A stretch of DNA of 64,000 nucleotides from Paenibacillus sinopodophylli. GTDB taxonomy: Bacteria; Bacillota; Bacilli; Paenibacillales; Paenibacillaceae. Below, one piece after another: positions 63,901 to 64,000 of this stretch; position 1 is the first letter of the stretch; each line of letters starts with the position of its first letter. Below the pieces are notes generated by a model. That model saw only the letters and a list, made by a program, of their open reading frames with translations. It was not told the DNA's origin and searched no databases. Both the position numbers and the translations under genes were made by a program. Location: positions 558,001 to 622,000 of the forward strand of contig NZ_VDBO01000002.1 in NCBI RefSeq assembly GCF_005930355.1, given 5' to 3'.

Positions 63901-64000
63901 AAACAGGCCCAGTACTGCAGCTCCTCGAGGTCGGTAACTGGCATGTGAAGCAGACCGTGTCAGATGGCATTGCGGATCCCATTGTCGTGAGTAAAACAAT
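57942..64000 (+). CDS. Giant secreted multidomain protein (CARDB, PKD-like), 3' partial
   Basis: Open frame from ATG 57942 to the right edge, at least 2019 residues. Five bases after GGAGGTTAA of the previous stop. Signal peptide (LLFLLLFVVVITSIPL). After an N-terminal unknown domain, a CARDB-like domain (VVHPDAVYVGQAATINVTVK), a proline-threonine linker (TPTPSAEPTPTPRP), PKD-like units (TFTAPGTYRATITVRDSSGW), beta-propeller-like stretches, and further Ig-like domains (DADLIVHLLLEERYD, EVYRVSDGVK). No catalytic motif was identified. A secreted adhesin or scaffold is likely, perhaps held by the SLH protein. Confidence 0.88.
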   Translation, partial: MSRIFIKQLRAQLLFLLLFVVVITSIPLYPQSVGAASCASPPTFGTKAETMITAYKIPKMSSNCKVLNEKYLLNQSNIGESIVVYGNPSDVSGNETDKKTGQFRYLGWDASGSVYRNWKFPPDSSVTGSVAKNWIKKPWQEAEGRRRDIQESTKLSRDPAAPSWLARMVDPYNKPSSSTNFITSYNALKGASWTADTLLDYAIIQQKPTDFTPGVVQMWSQWTDGSWWYEMFLIRPMITPDPNIVIETIDLEVTKVVHPDAVYVGQAATINVTVKNKGNKNSGSFLVGLFGISPEPTKPITNLAPGAESTVTFSTSFATSGLKKLSAKADYSGQITETDKTNNVKAFQIMVNKANEPTAPIAIISHKDGDHRTEPELSIKPNVDPKLDDILSYSPGKEAITVREWKYKTPAGTTLQKKPVTKDFALEGKYLVELRVTNSANKVSEWAQLTINVGDKATPTPSAEPTPTPRPELKAAIRFEPDSIIAGEKSSLKNSSNGFDSMEWKFSSNLDPLLPDKTQYDYHDLTFTAPGTYRATITVRDSSGWATADATLNVIDPKPVAIVAGASKVIEGRPFPVPYHLNNSYTPLSSRGVSIDHSRSEMKYSQVGKAGYVMGFPTVNNLALGEYLLEGRVYDTTSRVSDWAELLMEVVPDMPPTVEVIAPEEAYRSSGFMLYLEAESPDADLIVHLLLEERYDDNGDGIFEDEPWTKLYDGAYKTTHALSYTKVGKRQYRATVTEDYGKSGVSALATTDILNYAPSVNFNAFGITQQPGQGEDSSPPITNYSSDSIYRSWIAKRPYTGGDMSKIAWKTDSSAISTKIGEMVSFNLSYPNAGMGLNSRNKYSLATDLVIKPMWEVQKFVNGSYDISTSLTAELIFNNNRVYTSFMSSGLDMDPIDEACNCRWQKYYFTEKDAVTGEALSPQFSFPFANYLTMLKEDENFYNFNIINQSSVRIIRAMNHGQTIETHTFNISGIESGAGITARTLELTPDFKAAILAVEHSKSSGVRTDYYKYNFESRSVVWIATGSEYGNWGGQSSYPKTVFTPNGTIFISGNIITKILPNGTRIDSAPVQGFNNSVFKFSGVTQSEDGQYLYYNSYYRANGSPYKMMFTTYNANDLSIVSQYKFTEDYHPYSPVVRADGNILITNFYDYYLFSKTGALLLNAPTNGYGAIHQPGLLSNGDFFGFQWIRNLNKDLYGLFNVSKGMTMISENYTDKPVDFSNNNDFFKVTPVLPNGSVFLFGPRSNSITPMVSASGNTSPQDIDANTVGIFNDDWGGLLYDSGSVMKNYALEFNVSVNDIKNDKVIGAGFQIQNEKNMYAVEWSKDTITLYKVVNGVKTSLQAAALPRSAFTTYPFKVEAANGTLKVFINHAKVLEAVDSTYLKGAAGIMSLGQSSASFSSVKKNNYGDMYTEEKYEAVLVNDTIVYDKIFTDIEDDPKSVEEWSYAHNSNIFENPEGLSMHNGKTYGATINSLEKPGVYEITHRANDNPGLPAYSKWSEPTTKLLYVHRRPIALPDVRFTGLVYAEGEALDYETFDTSFDPDIPQRLLDKVFRTRWADETVWTTGKRNFYSRPGVELIIQEQVKDLHGAWSYWAEQSIYKPALPVTNQTKPVMTITYPGGTTAAAPTVLAKEPTITWTYADQENDPQEQYRLSLNYVDNNDIALYIDYAGAEKSFKLMEGMIHPGRVVKVQGQVYSKGAWSNLSNIRYFVLDLPPETHLLSYNGADAANPIYTNVNRPQLRVFTVDPENHPITAIDYEVYRVSDGVKVVDTETAVSAASYTPPVLADGLYYWRARANDGFMWGPYSSNGYFFIDTVKPADVNEQLEVEPTAVTVKFNVFSDPMPSSGHASRTFYLQKVNSNGSVTNIDLNQDGTAEYSIPIPLQAKSYRVAGLVAGQEYRLTVLDYDIAGNEGYYAYIHFSTNRAPTADFSWSPQPVYEGDTVTIVSNVNDEDGDPLSVAYELTSPSGVKRSFSYTLVRSVSTYPKTGPVLQLLEVGNWHVKQTVSDGIADPIVVSKT

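Overview
The window looks like Bacillota DNA, most probably Paenibacillus. The signs are strong GGAGG-type ribosome sites with many TTG/GTG starts, an S-layer-homology protein beside a giant secreted multidomain protein, WapA-like Rhs/YD proteins, a Bacillus-type GAAC-N4-GTTC SOS box and a YolD/UvrX-type pair. This is inference from gene content. No rRNA, tRNA, CRISPR array or relaxase was seen. The region is accessory DNA (a mobile element, plasmid or large genomic island), with AT-rich Rhs and insertion-sequence stretches between machinery operons of more balanced composition.

Layout. 1-4.75 kb: the 3' part of a large Rhs protein with a C-terminal toxin-like tip and a small membrane-anchored protein. 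5.1-19.2 kb: one long operon for a conjugation-like type IV secretion apparatus (CpaE/MinD-like protein, EAL protein, YdjM-like membrane protein, two small membrane proteins, VirB6-like, PrgI-ATPase fusion, VirB4, M23/lysozyme hydrolase, FtsK-like ATPase), then a 13-bp iteron array, an AAA+ ATPase and a 53-aa protein. 19.5-31.7 kb: an Rhs island with a secreted partner, a 1968-aa Rhs protein with an ADP-ribosyltransferase-like tip and immunity candidate, a decayed IS110, and an orphan Rhs tip whose toxin is split by an IS3-family element while its immunity gene survives. 32.1-39.0 kb: a Tad-type pilus operon. 39.0-46.6 kb: many small phage/plasmid-like genes, a cytosine-5 DNA methyltransferase, a type I toxin-like peptide and an SOS-controlled Y-family polymerase with YolD. 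47.2-52.9 kb: MerR regulators with divergent or adjacent enzymes, including an M20 peptidase fused to a GyrI-like domain. 53.3-56.7 kb: a tyrosine recombinase with repeated candidate binding sites, and small phage-like genes. 56.8-64 kb: an S-layer-homology protein and a giant secreted protein that runs off the right edge.

The most interesting result is a nearly identical promoter element at 4995, 32096 and 56769. In all three a -10-like hexamer begins exactly 26 nt after the same motif base. They precede the secretion operon, the Tad operon and the surface-protein operon. I infer a three-part regulon that builds one cell-surface machine: a relaxase-less T4SS-like channel, a Tad pilus and an S-layer-anchored or secreted giant protein, perhaps tuned by c-di-GMP through the EAL protein. 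The second is the M20-GyrI fusion gene, divergent from a MerR-GyrI regulator.
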